Below, piece by piece: positions 26,806-37,107 of a stretch of DNA of 64,000 bases. Position numbers and translations under genes: made by a program. The first letter of the stretch is position 1; every line of letters starts with the position of its first letter. The notes below the pieces were generated by a model, which ran no database searches, was not told the origin of the DNA, and worked only from the letters and a program-made list of their open reading frames with translations. Source of the DNA: Deinococcus budaensis (GTDB lineage: Bacteria; Deinococcota; Deinococci; Deinococcales; Deinococcaceae); the NCBI RefSeq assembly GCF_014201885.1, contig NZ_JACHFN010000015.1, positions 1 to 64,000 of the forward strand, given 5' to 3'.

Positions 26806-27962
26806 AAGGTCAGTGCTCCGGCCAGCGCGCAGCCGCCCACCACCGCCCAGGCAGGCCAGCGCCCGGCGGTGAGCGCGGCGTAGGCGAGCAGGGCCAGCGC
26901 CGCCTCGCGCGGGCCGCGAATCGCTGACGTGAAGACCGGGTCGTACAGCGCGGCGAGCAGCAATCCGACCACGCCCGCATTCACGCCGGACAGGGCCGCG
27001 CGGGCCGCCGGACGTGCCGAGAGGGCCGCCCAGAAGGGCAGCGCTCCCGCCATCAGCAGGGCGCCGGGCAGGAAGATGCCCAGCGTGGCGAGCAGCGCCC
27101 CCAGCCCGGCGGGCAGGGCCGTCTGCGCCGCGCCCAGGTACGTGGCAAAGGTAAACAGCGGCCCCGGCACGGCGTTGGCGGCCCCGTACCCGGCCAGGAA
27201 TGTTCCCTGCGGCAAGAAGCGCGGCACGAAGCCCGTCTCCAGCAGCGGCAGGACCACGTGCCCGCCCCCGAACACCAGCGCCCCGGCGCGGAAGGTCGCC
27301 TCCAGCAAGGCCCAGCCCGGCGCCAGCCCCGCGAGCAGCGGCAGCAGCAGCAGCCCCGTCCCGCAGACCAGCAGCAGCCCCGCGCCCACCCGCCGCGAGA
27401 CGGGCACACGCGGGAGCTGCCCCGGTCCCGCCGCCCCCGCCTCCAGAAACCGCCACCCCACCAGCGCGCACAGCCCCAGCGCCGCGACCTGCGCCCCGGC
27501 GCCCGGCCGCAGCAGCAGCGCCGCCGCCACGCCGAGCGCCAGCCCGGCCCGCGCCCGGCCCGTGACCAAGCTGCTCCACATGCCCGCCACCGCCTGGGCG
27601 ACCACCGCGACCGCCGCGACCTTCAGCCCGGCCAGCCATCCGGCGTCGGCCACGTTTCCGAACCGGGTCACGCCCAGGGCAAAGGCGACCATCAGCGCGG
27701 CGCTGGGCAGGGTAAAGCCCAGCCAGGCCGCCAACAGGCCCGGCCACCCGGCCCGCAGCAGCCCCAGCGCCATGCCGACCTGGCTGCTCGCCGGACCCGG
27801 CAGGAACTGCGCGAGCGCCACCACGTCCGCGTAGGCGGCCTCGCCCAGCCAGCCCCGGCGGGTGACCAGCTCGGCGCGGAAGTACCCCAGATGCGCCACC
27901 GGCCCGCCGAAACTGGTCAGCCCCAGGCGCAAGAAGACCAGAAAGACCTCCAGAACTTGCAC
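26802..27962 (-). CDS. chrA: chromate transporter, two-domain ChrA
   Basis: 386 residues of the long CHR family, with two homologous halves. Each has the motif near FGGPVAHLGYF / FGGGHVVLPLLE and PGP (LAQFLPGPASSQVGMALG; NAVPGPLFTFATYLG). There are about ten transmembrane segments. ChrA exports chromate from the cytoplasm, although physiological substrates may include sulfate-like oxyanions. The start is GTG 27962, preceded by TAGGCT and 6 nt. It converges with ykgJ. Confidence 0.9.
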   Translation of the reverse strand: MQVLEVFLVFLRLGLTSFGGPVAHLGYFRAELVTRRGWLGEAAYADVVALAQFLPGPASSQVGMALGLLRAGWPGLLAAWLGFTLPSAALMVAFALGVTRFGNVADAGWLAGLKVAAVAVVAQAVAGMWSSLVTGRARAGLALGVAAALLLRPGAGAQVAALGLCALVGWRFLEAGAAGPGQLPRVPVSRRVGAGLLLVCGTGLLLLPLLAGLAPGWALLEATFRAGALVFGGGHVVLPLLETGFVPRFLPQGTFLAGYGAANAVPGPLFTFATYLGAAQTALPAGLGALLATLGIFLPGALLMAGALPFWAALSARPAARAALSGVNAGVVGLLLAALYDPVFTSAIRGPREAALALLAYAALTAGRWPAWAVVGGCALAGALTF

Positions 27963-27968
27963 CCGCCC

Positions 27969-27974
27969 AGCCTA
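27969..27974 (-). promoter_or_regulatory. -10 element of chrA
   Basis: TAGGCT on the minus strand, 6 nt before the GTG start at 27962. This supports GTG as the true leaderless start. Confidence 0.6.
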
Positions 27975-27998
27975 ACGGCGAAGGGTCGGCCCACCAAC

Positions 27999-28022
27999 AA
28001 AAACCCCCCGCCGAAGCGGGGA
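27999..28022 (-). terminator. rho-independent terminator of the desaturase gene
   Basis: On the minus strand CCCCGC-TTCG-GCGGGG, a UUCG tetraloop stem, runs into TTTTT. It lies about 33 nt past the desaturase stop. Confidence 0.92.
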
Positions 28023-28054
28023 GCGTGCTGGGGCTGGCAGCTGGCCGCTCCAGC

Positions 28055-29149
<1,095 letters not shown>

Positions 29150-29348
29150 GTGGGGAGGCCTCCTTGTCGTCCAGCCTGGCCGCCCGGGGGGCAGGGGGCA
29201 CACCAGAACCGGGGGGCGTCAGACGCGAGGGACGATAAGGCTCAGGCTAGTGCCCCCGCGCTGACGGCCGCATGAACTGGGACGCGGTGCAAGGCCATCA
29301 AACGCCCATCGTCCGGGCGGGGGAGGGGAGGGACGCCGGGGGGGCCGC

Positions 29349-29354
29349 TACACT
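29349..29354 (+). promoter_or_regulatory. -10 element of the peroxiredoxin gene
   Basis: TACACT lies 6 nt before the ATG at 29361, predicting a leaderless mRNA. Confidence 0.62.
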
Positions 29355-29360
29355 TTGCCC

Positions 29361-29828
29361 ATGACTTCCCGCCAGAGCCTTCTCGGCCAGCCCGCGCCGG
29401 ACTTCACGCTGCCGTCCACCCTGGGCCAGGCCGTGACGCTGGGCAGCTACCGGGGCCAGCAGCACGTGGTCCTGGTGTTCTATCCGCTGGACTTCAGCCC
29501 GGTGTGCTCCATGCAGCTGCCCGAGTATTCCGGACGGCAAGACGACTTTGCCGAGGCGGGCGCGGTGGTCCTGGGCATCAACCGCGACAGCGTGTACGCC
29601 CACCAGGCCTGGGCCGCCGAGTACGGCATCGAGGTGCCGCTGCTGGCCGACCTGACCCTGGAGGTCGCCCGCCAGTACGGCGTCGCCATCGACGAGCGCG
29701 GCATCAGCGGGCGGGCGGTGTTCCTGATCGACCGAGGTGGCGTGGTCCGCTACGAGCATGTGGAAGCGCAGACCGGGGACTACACGGTGCGGCCGGAAGT
29801 GGTGCTGGCCAAGCTCCGCGAGCTGTAA
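29361..29828 (+). CDS. peroxiredoxin (AhpE/BCP-like)
   Basis: 155 residues of the AhpC/TSA thioredoxin fold: LGQPAPDFTLPS at the N-terminus and the active site PLDFSPVCSMQ with peroxidatic Cys (PxxxSxxC). It is the only cysteine in the protein, so this is a 1-Cys enzyme needing an external thiol. It reduces H2O2 or organic peroxides, fitting the oxidative-stress tolerance of the genus. The ABC exporter genes follow after 61 nt under their own -10 element. Confidence 0.9.
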   Translation: MTSRQSLLGQPAPDFTLPSTLGQAVTLGSYRGQQHVVLVFYPLDFSPVCSMQLPEYSGRQDDFAEAGAVVLGINRDSVYAHQAWAAEYGIEVPLLADLTLEVARQYGVAIDERGISGRAVFLIDRGGVVRYEHVEAQTGDYTVRPEVVLAKLREL

Positions 29829-29877
29829 GCGCCCCCACTGCGCCACTCGGCGGATGCTTCCCCGCCCCTGCCCGGCA

Positions 29878-29883
29878 TAGCCT
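29878..29883 (+). promoter_or_regulatory. -10 element of the ABC exporter operon
   Basis: TAGCCT lies 6 nt before the ATG at 29890. Confidence 0.6.
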
Positions 29884-29889
29884 GGAGAA

Positions 29890-31683
29890 ATGTCAGGCGC
29901 GCCTCCCCCCTCTGCTTCTTCTCCGCCGCGTGCCGCCTCGCTGGGTGTGCTGCGCGCCTACCTGGGGCCGCTGAAATGGCAGGTGACAGGCCTGGCCGCG
30001 CTGCTGCTGACCGGCACCGGCCTGAGCCTGACGCTGCCGCAACTGCTGCGGCGTTTCGTGGACAACGCCCGGCTGGAAGCGGGGGCCGACGTGGGGCTGC
30101 TGGCCCGCCTGGCGGGGCTGTACATCGCAGCGGCCATCGGGGTGCAGCTGCTGACCGCCTCGGCGACCTACGTGGGGGCGCGGGTGGGCTGGACCGCCAC
30201 CAACCGCCTGCGCGCCGACCTGCTGCGGCACCTGCTCTCGCTGGACATGCACGAGCACAAGGAACGCACCCCCGGCGAGATGATCGAGCGCATCGACGGC
30301 GACGTGACGGCCCTGAGCAACTTCTTCTCGCAGTTCGCGGTGCGGGTGTTCGGGGCGGCGCTGCTGCTGACGGGCGCGGTCGTGATGTTCTACCTCACCG
30401 ACCTGCGGGTGGGAATCGGCATCACCCTCTTCGTGGCGGTGACCCTGGTCGCCATGAACCGGGTCCGCAAACACGGGGTGGAACCCACCCGCCTGGAGCG
30501 CGAGAGCAGCGCCCGGCTGTTCGGCTACGTCGAAGAACGCCTGGCGGGCCTGGACGACGTGCGCTCGCTGGGGGCAGGCGAGCACCACCTGCGCGGCTTT
30601 CTGCGGGTGCAGGGCGAATTCTTCCGGCGCAGCACCTTCTCGTGGCGGCGGCGCAGCGTGGTCTGGCAGCTCAGCATGGCGCTCTTTGCCGCCGGGTACG
30701 TGGGTGTCCTGGGCGCGGCGGTCGGTCTCTACGCGGCGGGCGCGATCACGCTGGGCACCGCCTTTTTGCTCTACCAGTACATGAGCATGGTGGAAGAACC
30801 CATCGACCAGCTCACCCAGCAGCTTCAGGACCTGCAAAAGGCCGGGGCTTCCCTGGGCCGGGTGAGCGAACTGCTCGCGCTGCGCTCGGGGCTGCCCGAA
30901 GGCGAGCGCGAGTTGCCCGGCGGTCCCCTCGACCTGCGCTTCGAGCAGGTCGGCTTCAGCTACGCGCCCGGCGATCCAGAAGGCCGCGCCGTCCTGCATG
31001 GCGTGTCCTTTCACCTGCCCGCCGGACAGACCCTGGGGCTGCTGGGGCGCACCGGCAGCGGCAAGACCACCCTCACCCGGCTGGTGTCGCGGCTGTACGA
31101 CCCGACCTCGGGCCAGGTGCGCCTGGGCGGCGTGGACACCCGGGACCTGCGGCTGGAGGGCCTGCGCACCCGGGTGGCGGTCGTGACCCAGGACGTGCAG
31201 CTGTTTCAGGCCAGCGTGCGCGACAACCTCTCCTTTTTCGACCCCTCGGTGAGTGATGCCGAGGTCGAGGCCGCGCTGCACGAGGTCGGCCTGGGCGAGT
31301 GGCTGGCGCGGCTCCCGGACGGCGTGCGGACCCCGCTGCCCACCGGCAGCCTCAGCGCGGGGCAGGCGCAGCTGCTCGCCTTTGCGCGGGTGCTGCTGCG
31401 TGACCCCGCCGTGGTCATCCTCGACGAACCCAGCAGCCGCCTGGACCCGGCCACCGAGGCGCAGCTCACCCGGGCGATGACCCGGCTGCTCTCGGGCCGC
31501 ACCGCCATCGTGATCGCCCACCGCCTCGACACGGTGGCCCGCGCCGACCGGATTCTGGTGCTGGGAGAAGGCCGGGTGCTCGAAGACGGCGCCCGCGCGC
31601 TGCTCGCCGCCGACCCCCGCAGCCACTACGCGGCGCTGCTGCGGGCCGGGACGCTGGCCGAGGCCGAGGGGGTGCTGGCGTGA
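29890..31683 (+). CDS. ABC exporter half-transporter, subunit A
   Basis: 597 residues: a six-helix exporter membrane domain (about 20-320) fused to an ABC ATPase (about 345-590). Walker A is GRTGSGKTT with K392, the Q-loop VTQDVQLF, Walker B VVILDEPSSRLD with catalytic Glu513, and switch AHRLDTV. The signature motif is degenerate, LSAGQ (488-492), in place of LSGGQ. The partner gene downstream has the reciprocal change, so the two probably form an asymmetric heterodimer like TmrAB, BmrCD or TM287/288, exporting drugs, lipids or peptides. The substrate is unknown. Confidence 0.9.
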   Translation: MSGAPPPSASSPPRAASLGVLRAYLGPLKWQVTGLAALLLTGTGLSLTLPQLLRRFVDNARLEAGADVGLLARLAGLYIAAAIGVQLLTASATYVGARVGWTATNRLRADLLRHLLSLDMHEHKERTPGEMIERIDGDVTALSNFFSQFAVRVFGAALLLTGAVVMFYLTDLRVGIGITLFVAVTLVAMNRVRKHGVEPTRLERESSARLFGYVEERLAGLDDVRSLGAGEHHLRGFLRVQGEFFRRSTFSWRRRSVVWQLSMALFAAGYVGVLGAAVGLYAAGAITLGTAFLLYQYMSMVEEPIDQLTQQLQDLQKAGASLGRVSELLALRSGLPEGERELPGGPLDLRFEQVGFSYAPGDPEGRAVLHGVSFHLPAGQTLGLLGRTGSGKTTLTRLVSRLYDPTSGQVRLGGVDTRDLRLEGLRTRVAVVTQDVQLFQASVRDNLSFFDPSVSDAEVEAALHEVGLGEWLARLPDGVRTPLPTGSLSAGQAQLLAFARVLLRDPAVVILDEPSSRLDPATEAQLTRAMTRLLSGRTAIVIAHRLDTVARADRILVLGEGRVLEDGARALLAADPRSHYAALLRAGTLAEAEGVLA

Positions 31684-31804
31684 GGCGGGCAGTGGAGAGT
31701 GGTTCGTGGTCAGTAGGGAGGGCCACCGCTGCTCTTCCCGAGAGTCTCGTTCCTGCGTTTTTCCTACGGCCCACTCACCACAGCCCACTCACCGGAGTTC
31801 TCCC

Positions 31805-33613
31805 ATGACCACCACCCCCGCCCCCACTCCCTCCGGCCCCGACCGCACCTTCGCGCTTTCCAAACGCCTCTTCGTCTACCGGCCCGGCCTCTTCTTGTTC
31901 AACCTGCTGATGTGGGGCCTGGTCCACGCCTCACCCGCGCTGCTCACGGTGGCGGTGAGCAGCGTGTTCCGGCGCCTGGAGGAGGCGGACAAGCTGGGCG
32001 TGGGGGGCAACGTGGACCCCCTGATCGCCGCCGCGTGGGTGTCGGTGGGCTGGTTCGCGTTCGTGCGGGTGAGCCGCTTCGGGATCTTCTACGGGGCCTT
32101 CCGGGCCTGGATCGAGCTGTGGTACACCCTCGACGCGCTGGTGCGGCGCAACCTGCTGGGGTACCTGCTCACGGCGCGCGGCTCGCGGCGGCTGCCCGAC
32201 ACGCCCGCCGAGGCGGTCAGCCGCTTCCGCGACGACGTGGACGACGTGGCCGGGTACACCGAGGTCTGGGTGGACGGCTGGGGCCTGGTGGCCTACTCGG
32301 TGATCGCCGTCGCCCTGATGGCGCAGGTGGACCCGGTCATCACATTGATCGTGTGTGCGCCACTGGGGCTGATGGTCCTGTTCGTGCAGCGGCTCTCGCC
32401 GCGTATCCGGGCCTACCGCCGCCGGATGCGCGAGGCGACCGGCCGGGTGACCGACTTTATCGGTGAGACCTTCGGGGCCGTCAGCGCCGTGAAGCTGGCC
32501 GCGCGGGAAGGCCAGATGGTCGCGCACTTCACCGCGCTGGGCGAGACCCGCCGCCACGCCGCCCTGCGCGACGTGCTGCTCACCGAGCTGATCCGGGGCG
32601 TGAACACCAACATGGTCAACCTCGCCGTGGGGCTGGTGCTGCTGCTGGGGGCGAACAAGGTGCGCGGCAGCCAGATGGACGTGGCGGACTTCGTGCTGTT
32701 TATCGGGTTGCTGCCGCGCCTGACCGGCAGCATGGGCTTTTTCGGGGACGCCATCGCCCGCCACCGCCGCACCGGGGTCAGCTACGACCGCATGACCCGG
32801 TTGCTGCAAGACGCGCCCGCCCAGACCATCGTGGCGCACCACCCCGTCTACCTTCAGGGTGAGCCGCCCGCCGGGCCTCAGGCCCCCGACCCCCGCCCCT
32901 TGCAGGAGTTGCGGGTGGAGGGCCTGACCGCCCACCACCCCGGCGGGCCGGGGGTCACGGACGTGAGCTTCACCCTGCGGCGGGGCGAGTTCGTGGTCGT
33001 CACCGGGCGCATCGGCAGCGGCAAGACCACGCTGCTGCGGGCGCTGCTGGGGCTGATGCCGCGTGAGGGCGGGCGCATCCTCTGGAACGCGGAGGAAGTC
33101 GTGGACCCGGCGACCTTCTTCGTGCCGCCGCGCAGCGCGTACACGGCGCAGCTTCCCAGCCTCTTTTCCGACACCCTGCGCGAGAACGTCCTGAGCGGCA
33201 GCGACCCCGAGCGCCTGAACCGCGCTGTGCGGCTGGCGGTGCTGGACCCCGACCTCGCCTCGCTGTCCGCCGGGCTAGATACGCCGGTCGGGGCGCGCGG
33301 GGTGAAGCTCTCGGGCGGACAGGTGCAGCGCACGGCCGTCGCCCGGATGCTCGCCCGCGACGCCGACCTGCTGGTCTTCGACGACGTGTCCAGCGCGCTC
33401 GACGCCCGCACGGAAGCGACGTTGTGGGAGGGCCTCTTCCGCGAGACCGACGCCACCTGCCTGGTCGTCTCGCACCGCCGCGCCGCCCTGACCCGCGCCG
33501 ACCGCATCCTGCTGCTGGAGGGGGGCCGCCTGACGGGTGAAGGCACGCTGGCGCAGTTGCTGGAGAGCAGCGCGGAGATGCGGGCGCTGTGGGCGGAGGA
33601 CGTGCAGGGCTGA
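31805..33613 (+). CDS. ABC exporter half-transporter, subunit B (degenerate Walker B)
   Basis: 602 residues with the same exporter-plus-ATPase layout as subunit A. Walker A is GRIGSGKTT with K407, and the signature is canonical LSGGQ (502-506). Walker B reads LLVFDDVSSALD, so the catalytic Glu is Asp527, and the switch is SHRRAAL. It complements subunit A, whose signature is LSAGQ: the consensus ATP site would use A's Walker motifs with B's signature, and the degenerate site the reverse. The genes are 121 nt apart. The spacer has the direct repeat CCCACTCACC. The start has GGAG 9 nt upstream. Confidence 0.9.
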   Translation: MTTTPAPTPSGPDRTFALSKRLFVYRPGLFLFNLLMWGLVHASPALLTVAVSSVFRRLEEADKLGVGGNVDPLIAAAWVSVGWFAFVRVSRFGIFYGAFRAWIELWYTLDALVRRNLLGYLLTARGSRRLPDTPAEAVSRFRDDVDDVAGYTEVWVDGWGLVAYSVIAVALMAQVDPVITLIVCAPLGLMVLFVQRLSPRIRAYRRRMREATGRVTDFIGETFGAVSAVKLAAREGQMVAHFTALGETRRHAALRDVLLTELIRGVNTNMVNLAVGLVLLLGANKVRGSQMDVADFVLFIGLLPRLTGSMGFFGDAIARHRRTGVSYDRMTRLLQDAPAQTIVAHHPVYLQGEPPAGPQAPDPRPLQELRVEGLTAHHPGGPGVTDVSFTLRRGEFVVVTGRIGSGKTTLLRALLGLMPREGGRILWNAEEVVDPATFFVPPRSAYTAQLPSLFSDTLRENVLSGSDPERLNRAVRLAVLDPDLASLSAGLDTPVGARGVKLSGGQVQRTAVARMLARDADLLVFDDVSSALDARTEATLWEGLFRETDATCLVVSHRRAALTRADRILLLEGGRLTGEGTLAQLLESSAEMRALWAEDVQG

Positions 33614-33626
33614 GGCGCCTCAGCCC
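33607..33626. other. 20-bp perfect palindrome at the end of ABC subunit B
   Basis: GGGCTGAGGC and GCCTCAGCCC abut as a perfect palindrome that includes the stop codon, between convergent genes. It could fold as a hairpin or cruciform. No T tract follows. Confidence 0.45.
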
Positions 33627-33636
33627 GCTTGACCGG

Positions 33637-34029
33637 CTAGGGCACGACCACCGTCAACTCCGGGAAGTCGCTGTAGTCACTCCCGTTGAGGGTGACCAGC
33701 GGCAGACCCAGCGTGACGGCATGTGCGCCGATCAGGTGATCGGTCAGGACGCGCCGAGGAAGGGGGCCGCCGCTGGTGCGTCTTCTCGCGGTGTAAGCGG
33801 CGTAAGCCTGCCCGGCCCGCAGCCAGGCCGCGCGTGGAAAACTCCAGTCGAGCGCAAGGCCCATGTCGGTGAGCAGAGGTTCGGCATCCGGCGTAAACGG
33901 CAGCAATTCTCCGACCACTGGACCGCAGACCAGCAGGCTGTGGGGTTGCAGCCTGGCTGCCAATGCCTCTGCACCTTCCTCGCCCTTCCAGAGCGCGAGC
34001 AGGATGTTGGTGTCCAGCGCCACCCTCAA
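33637..34029 (-). CDS. PIN-domain toxin (VapC-like)
   Basis: 130 residues. The PIN acidic site is visible: Asp in LDTNILLAL at the N-terminus, Glu in VVGELLPF, Asp in RVLTDHLIGAHA and Asp in LNGSDYSDF. These chelate Mg2+ for RNase activity. It overlaps the upstream antitoxin-like gene by 4 bp (ATGA). VapC toxins cleave tRNA or rRNA and block translation. The RNA target cannot be told from sequence. Confidence 0.88.
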   Translation of the reverse strand: MRVALDTNILLALWKGEEGAEALAARLQPHSLLVCGPVVGELLPFTPDAEPLLTDMGLALDWSFPRAAWLRAGQAYAAYTARRRTSGGPLPRRVLTDHLIGAHAVTLGLPLVTLNGSDYSDFPELTVVVP

Positions 34030-34334
34030 AGGTCGTCCAACCGCAGAAGGCGCGCTCCCGGCCCGCGCTGAAGATCGGCCCGTTCTTCCGGCGTATGCCT
34101 GCCCCCGCTGACCAGCGCCTCGGCCTCGCCCGCCAGCGGGAGCACCCCCACAAAAGTCCGCAGGTCTGGTGCAGCGGCGGGGGCTGGGCGCAGGGTCGCC
34201 TCACCCCCGCTCACCCGGAACTCGACCCGGTCGCCCTGACGCAGTCTCAGCGCGTCTTGCAGGGTCCGGGGCAGCGTCAGTTGCCCCTTGCTGGTCAGGG
34301 TGGCATACAGCACACGCACGCGCTCGGCGCTCAT
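34026..34334 (-). CDS. AbrB/SpoVT-type antitoxin (VapB-like)
   Basis: 102 residues. The swapped-hairpin AbrB motif lies at the N-terminus (TLTSKGQLTLPRTLQDALRL then GDRVEFRVSGGEATLRP). A long C-terminal part (LPLAGEAEALVSGGRHTPEE) likely wraps the toxin. It precedes and overlaps the PIN toxin gene, the normal antitoxin-first order. Two copies of CAGTAAGGC (minus strand) lie right at the start codon and could be the autoregulatory operator. Confidence 0.85.
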   Translation of the reverse strand: MSAERVRVLYATLTSKGQLTLPRTLQDALRLRQGDRVEFRVSGGEATLRPAPAAAPDLRTFVGVLPLAGEAEALVSGGRHTPEERADLQRGPGARLLRLDDL

Positions 34335-34356
34335 GCCTTACTGTATCGCCTTACTG
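34335..34356 (-). promoter_or_regulatory. direct repeats and -10 element at the vapB start
   Basis: On the minus strand CAGTAAGGC occurs twice with a 13-bp period (34348-34356 and 34335-34343), ending at the antitoxin ATG. TACAGT (34340-34345) lies 5 nt before the ATG. Repeats overlapping the -10 fit VapBC-type autorepression. Confidence 0.55.
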
Positions 34357-34383
34357 AGACGGCAGGGTGAGCCGCTGCGCTCC

Positions 34384-35028
<645 letters not shown>

Positions 35029-35435
35029 GGGAACTCCTCTCCGGACCCTAGCACCTCGCGCCAGCAGGCGGGTCAGGGTTGTGTCGGCTGAGGCGGTCGG
35101 GTCCCCGGAAGTGCCGGGCCTGAGCCATTTCTCATCAAATGGCGAGAAAAGAATTCGCCCGCTCATGCCTTGCCAGGTCTCTCCTTTCATCGGGAGCGCC
35201 TTCCCGTGTGACTTTCGGCCGCTCAGGTGCAAGGGGGATCACCTCTTGACGGCGCGCCCTCTGCCTTTCTCGCCGAATGCCCTCTGCTGAAAAAATGAAC
35301 CCGGCCTTGAGCGAGGATTTACCAGGCTTTGGTCCTGGGGAAGTCTTTTAGTTTTCTCAGGCAAGCGGGGGGAGGGGCCGCCCACAATGGGCCTGCATCA
35401 ACCTGCCACGACAGGGAAGCATTCCAGGAGGAGCT
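35029..35435. other. 407-bp intergenic region, no gene seen
   Basis: Between divergent phoU and the PRC-barrel gene. It contains TTTCTC-GAGAAA and AGGTG-CACCT small inverted repeats, and AT-rich patches near 35290-35360 that probably hold the PRC-barrel promoter. I could not identify a convincing -35/-10 pair, a riboswitch fold or a coding frame. Confidence 0.5.
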
Positions 35436-36323
35436 ATGCCGCACCTACACAGATTGTCCGAGATCTCCAGCCGCCACAGTGAAGACTTTCAGGACGCGGG
35501 CATGTACAACCCGGTCGGCTCGACCGCTTACCTGGCAGGTCGGCAGGCCATCGGCACCGTGCGCGACGCGCTGGTAGACGACACCTACGGCCGCATCCGC
35601 TACCTGATGGTGGACGCCGATGGCGGCGACCTGCAAGGCGCCCGCCTGATTCCTATCGGCCTGGCCCGGCTGGAAGACGACGGCGTCTACTTCGACGACC
35701 TGACGGCGGCGCAGCTCTCGGCCATGCACCGCTACAGTGCCGACGAGGAGTACACCTTCGACCTCCAGAGCAGTGACGAGCGCGTGCTGCGCGGCCAGAT
35801 GGACACCCAGGCGGGAGGCGAACGGGTGCTGCACGCCGCCGGAACGGCCGCCACGACGGGCGCCGCCGCTTCTTACAACTACCGCGACGACGACGCCAGC
35901 GACCGGATGTTCAAGGGATCGCCCCGGCTCCAGCTGCTCGAAGAGCGCCTGAGCGTGAACAAAGAGAAGTACCGCGCCGGAAGCGTCGAGATCGGCAAGC
36001 ATGTCGAGACCCGGCAGGAGACGGTCAATGTGCCGCTTCAGCGCGAGGAGGTCGTGATCGAGCGCCACGCCGTGACCGACGCCCGCCCGGTGCAGGGCGA
36101 CGTGCTGGGCGCCGCCAGCGAGACGGTGCGGGTCGAACTCGAAGCCGAGCGCGCGCAGGTGGCCAAGCAGGCTTACGTAACCGAAGAGGTCGAGGTCGGC
36201 AAGCGCACGGTCACCGAGCAGCAGACGGTGACCGAGACGGTGGGCCGCGAGGTGCTCGACGTGAACCAGACCGGCGACGTCGAACTGCTCACCGACGAAG
36301 CCAACCGCAAGAACCGCAACTGA
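35436..36323 (+). CDS. PRC-barrel and DUF2382 (YsnF/AvaK-type) stress protein
   Basis: 295 residues after a strong AGGAGGAGCT site. A PRC-barrel lies at about 35-105 ([40 protein letters not shown]). The C-terminal ~120 residues are a charged DUF2382 domain with repeated Glu/Val-rich beta segments ([20 protein letters not shown] and [20 protein letters not shown]). This architecture is linked to general stress responses in many bacteria. The biochemical role is unknown. It is followed after 71 nt by a secreted low-complexity protein with its own RBS. Confidence 0.9.
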   Translation: MPHLHRLSEISSRHSEDFQDAGMYNPVGSTAYLAGRQAIGTVRDALVDDTYGRIRYLMVDADGGDLQGARLIPIGLARLEDDGVYFDDLTAAQLSAMHRYSADEEYTFDLQSSDERVLRGQMDTQAGGERVLHAAGTAATTGAAASYNYRDDDASDRMFKGSPRLQLLEERLSVNKEKYRAGSVEIGKHVETRQETVNVPLQREEVVIERHAVTDARPVQGDVLGAASETVRVELEAERAQVAKQAYVTEEVEVGKRTVTEQQTVTETVGREVLDVNQTGDVELLTDEANRKNRN

Positions 36324-36394
36324 CGCGGTCCCGGCGAGGGCGCCCGTCGCCCCGCCCGGGACCCCTGTTCCATCCTCTGCCACAGGAGTACACC

Positions 36395-37006
36395 ATGACC
36401 CCCAACATGAAACGGCTGATGCTGGCCCTGGCCCTGATCACCGCGCCCGTCGCGGCGACGGCCCAGACCGACACCACCACCGAGACGACCACCAACACCA
36501 CTGACCCCGAGGTTCAGAACGACGCGATCACCACCGAGTCCGAGAGCAACGGCGAGGCGGGAGACGAGGTGCAGGGCGCCGGACCTGACGCGTCGACCGA
36601 CGTGCAGAACGACGCGATCACCACCGAGTCCGAGAGCAACGGTGAGCCGGGCGACGAGGTGCAGGGCACCGACGCCACGGACACCACCGGGACCGACACC
36701 ACCGGCACGGACCTGACCGGGACCGAGACGACGGACGCCGCCGTGACCGACGTGACGGGCACCGAGACGACCGATACCACCGGCACGGACACCACTGGGA
36801 CGGACACCGCGACGAGCGACGCCCTGGACCCCAACAACGACGGCGTCGTGGATGCCAACAACGACGGCGTGGCCGACACCCGCCAGTTCCCCTGGGGCCT
36901 GCTGGGCCTCGCGGGTCTCTTCGGCCTGCTGGGCCGCAGCCGTCCCGCGCCCCAGCCGGTGCGCGAGGTCAAGCTGGGCGGCCCCACCGACGGCCCGCGC
37001 CGCTAA
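36395..37006 (+). CDS. secreted Thr/Asp-rich WGxxGxxG protein
   Basis: 203 residues. A signal peptide (MKRLMLALALITAPVAATAQ) starts three codons into the frame. The body is low-complexity Thr/Asp/Glu/Gly with repeats such as TDTTGTDTTGTD, a DPNNDGVVDANNDGVADT calcium-loop-like stretch, and the C-terminal WGLLGLAGLFGLLGR, which fits the WGxxGxxG sorting-type motif, then a basic end. It is probably an exported, membrane-attached, highly acidic surface protein. An internal 63-bp duplication supports repeat expansion. Confidence 0.85.
   Translation: MTPNMKRLMLALALITAPVAATAQTDTTTETTTNTTDPEVQNDAITTESESNGEAGDEVQGAGPDASTDVQNDAITTESESNGEPGDEVQGTDATDTTGTDTTGTDLTGTETTDAAVTDVTGTETTDTTGTDTTGTDTATSDALDPNNDGVVDANNDGVADTRQFPWGLLGLAGLFGLLGRSRPAPQPVREVKLGGPTDGPRR
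36515..36667 (+). repeat. 63-bp direct duplication within the WGxxGxxG gene
   Basis: 36515-36577 and 36605-36667 are near-identical in DNA with a 90-bp period, encoding QNDAITTESESNGE(A/P)GDEVQG twice. Further T-D-T-T-G repeats follow at 36680-36810. Confidence 0.85.
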
Positions 37007-37107
37007 AGTCAATTCACCATCCCACCGGGGGAGAAGGCCACCGCGCCTCCTCCCCCTCCCTGTCGACCCCGGCGAGCGTGTTCATGCCGGGGCCACTGGC
37101 CGCCGCG

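Noticed and set aside
31684..31804. CCCACTCACC direct repeat between the ABC exporter genes
   Set aside because: Two 10-bp copies only, 15 nt apart. It could be an operator but there is no support.
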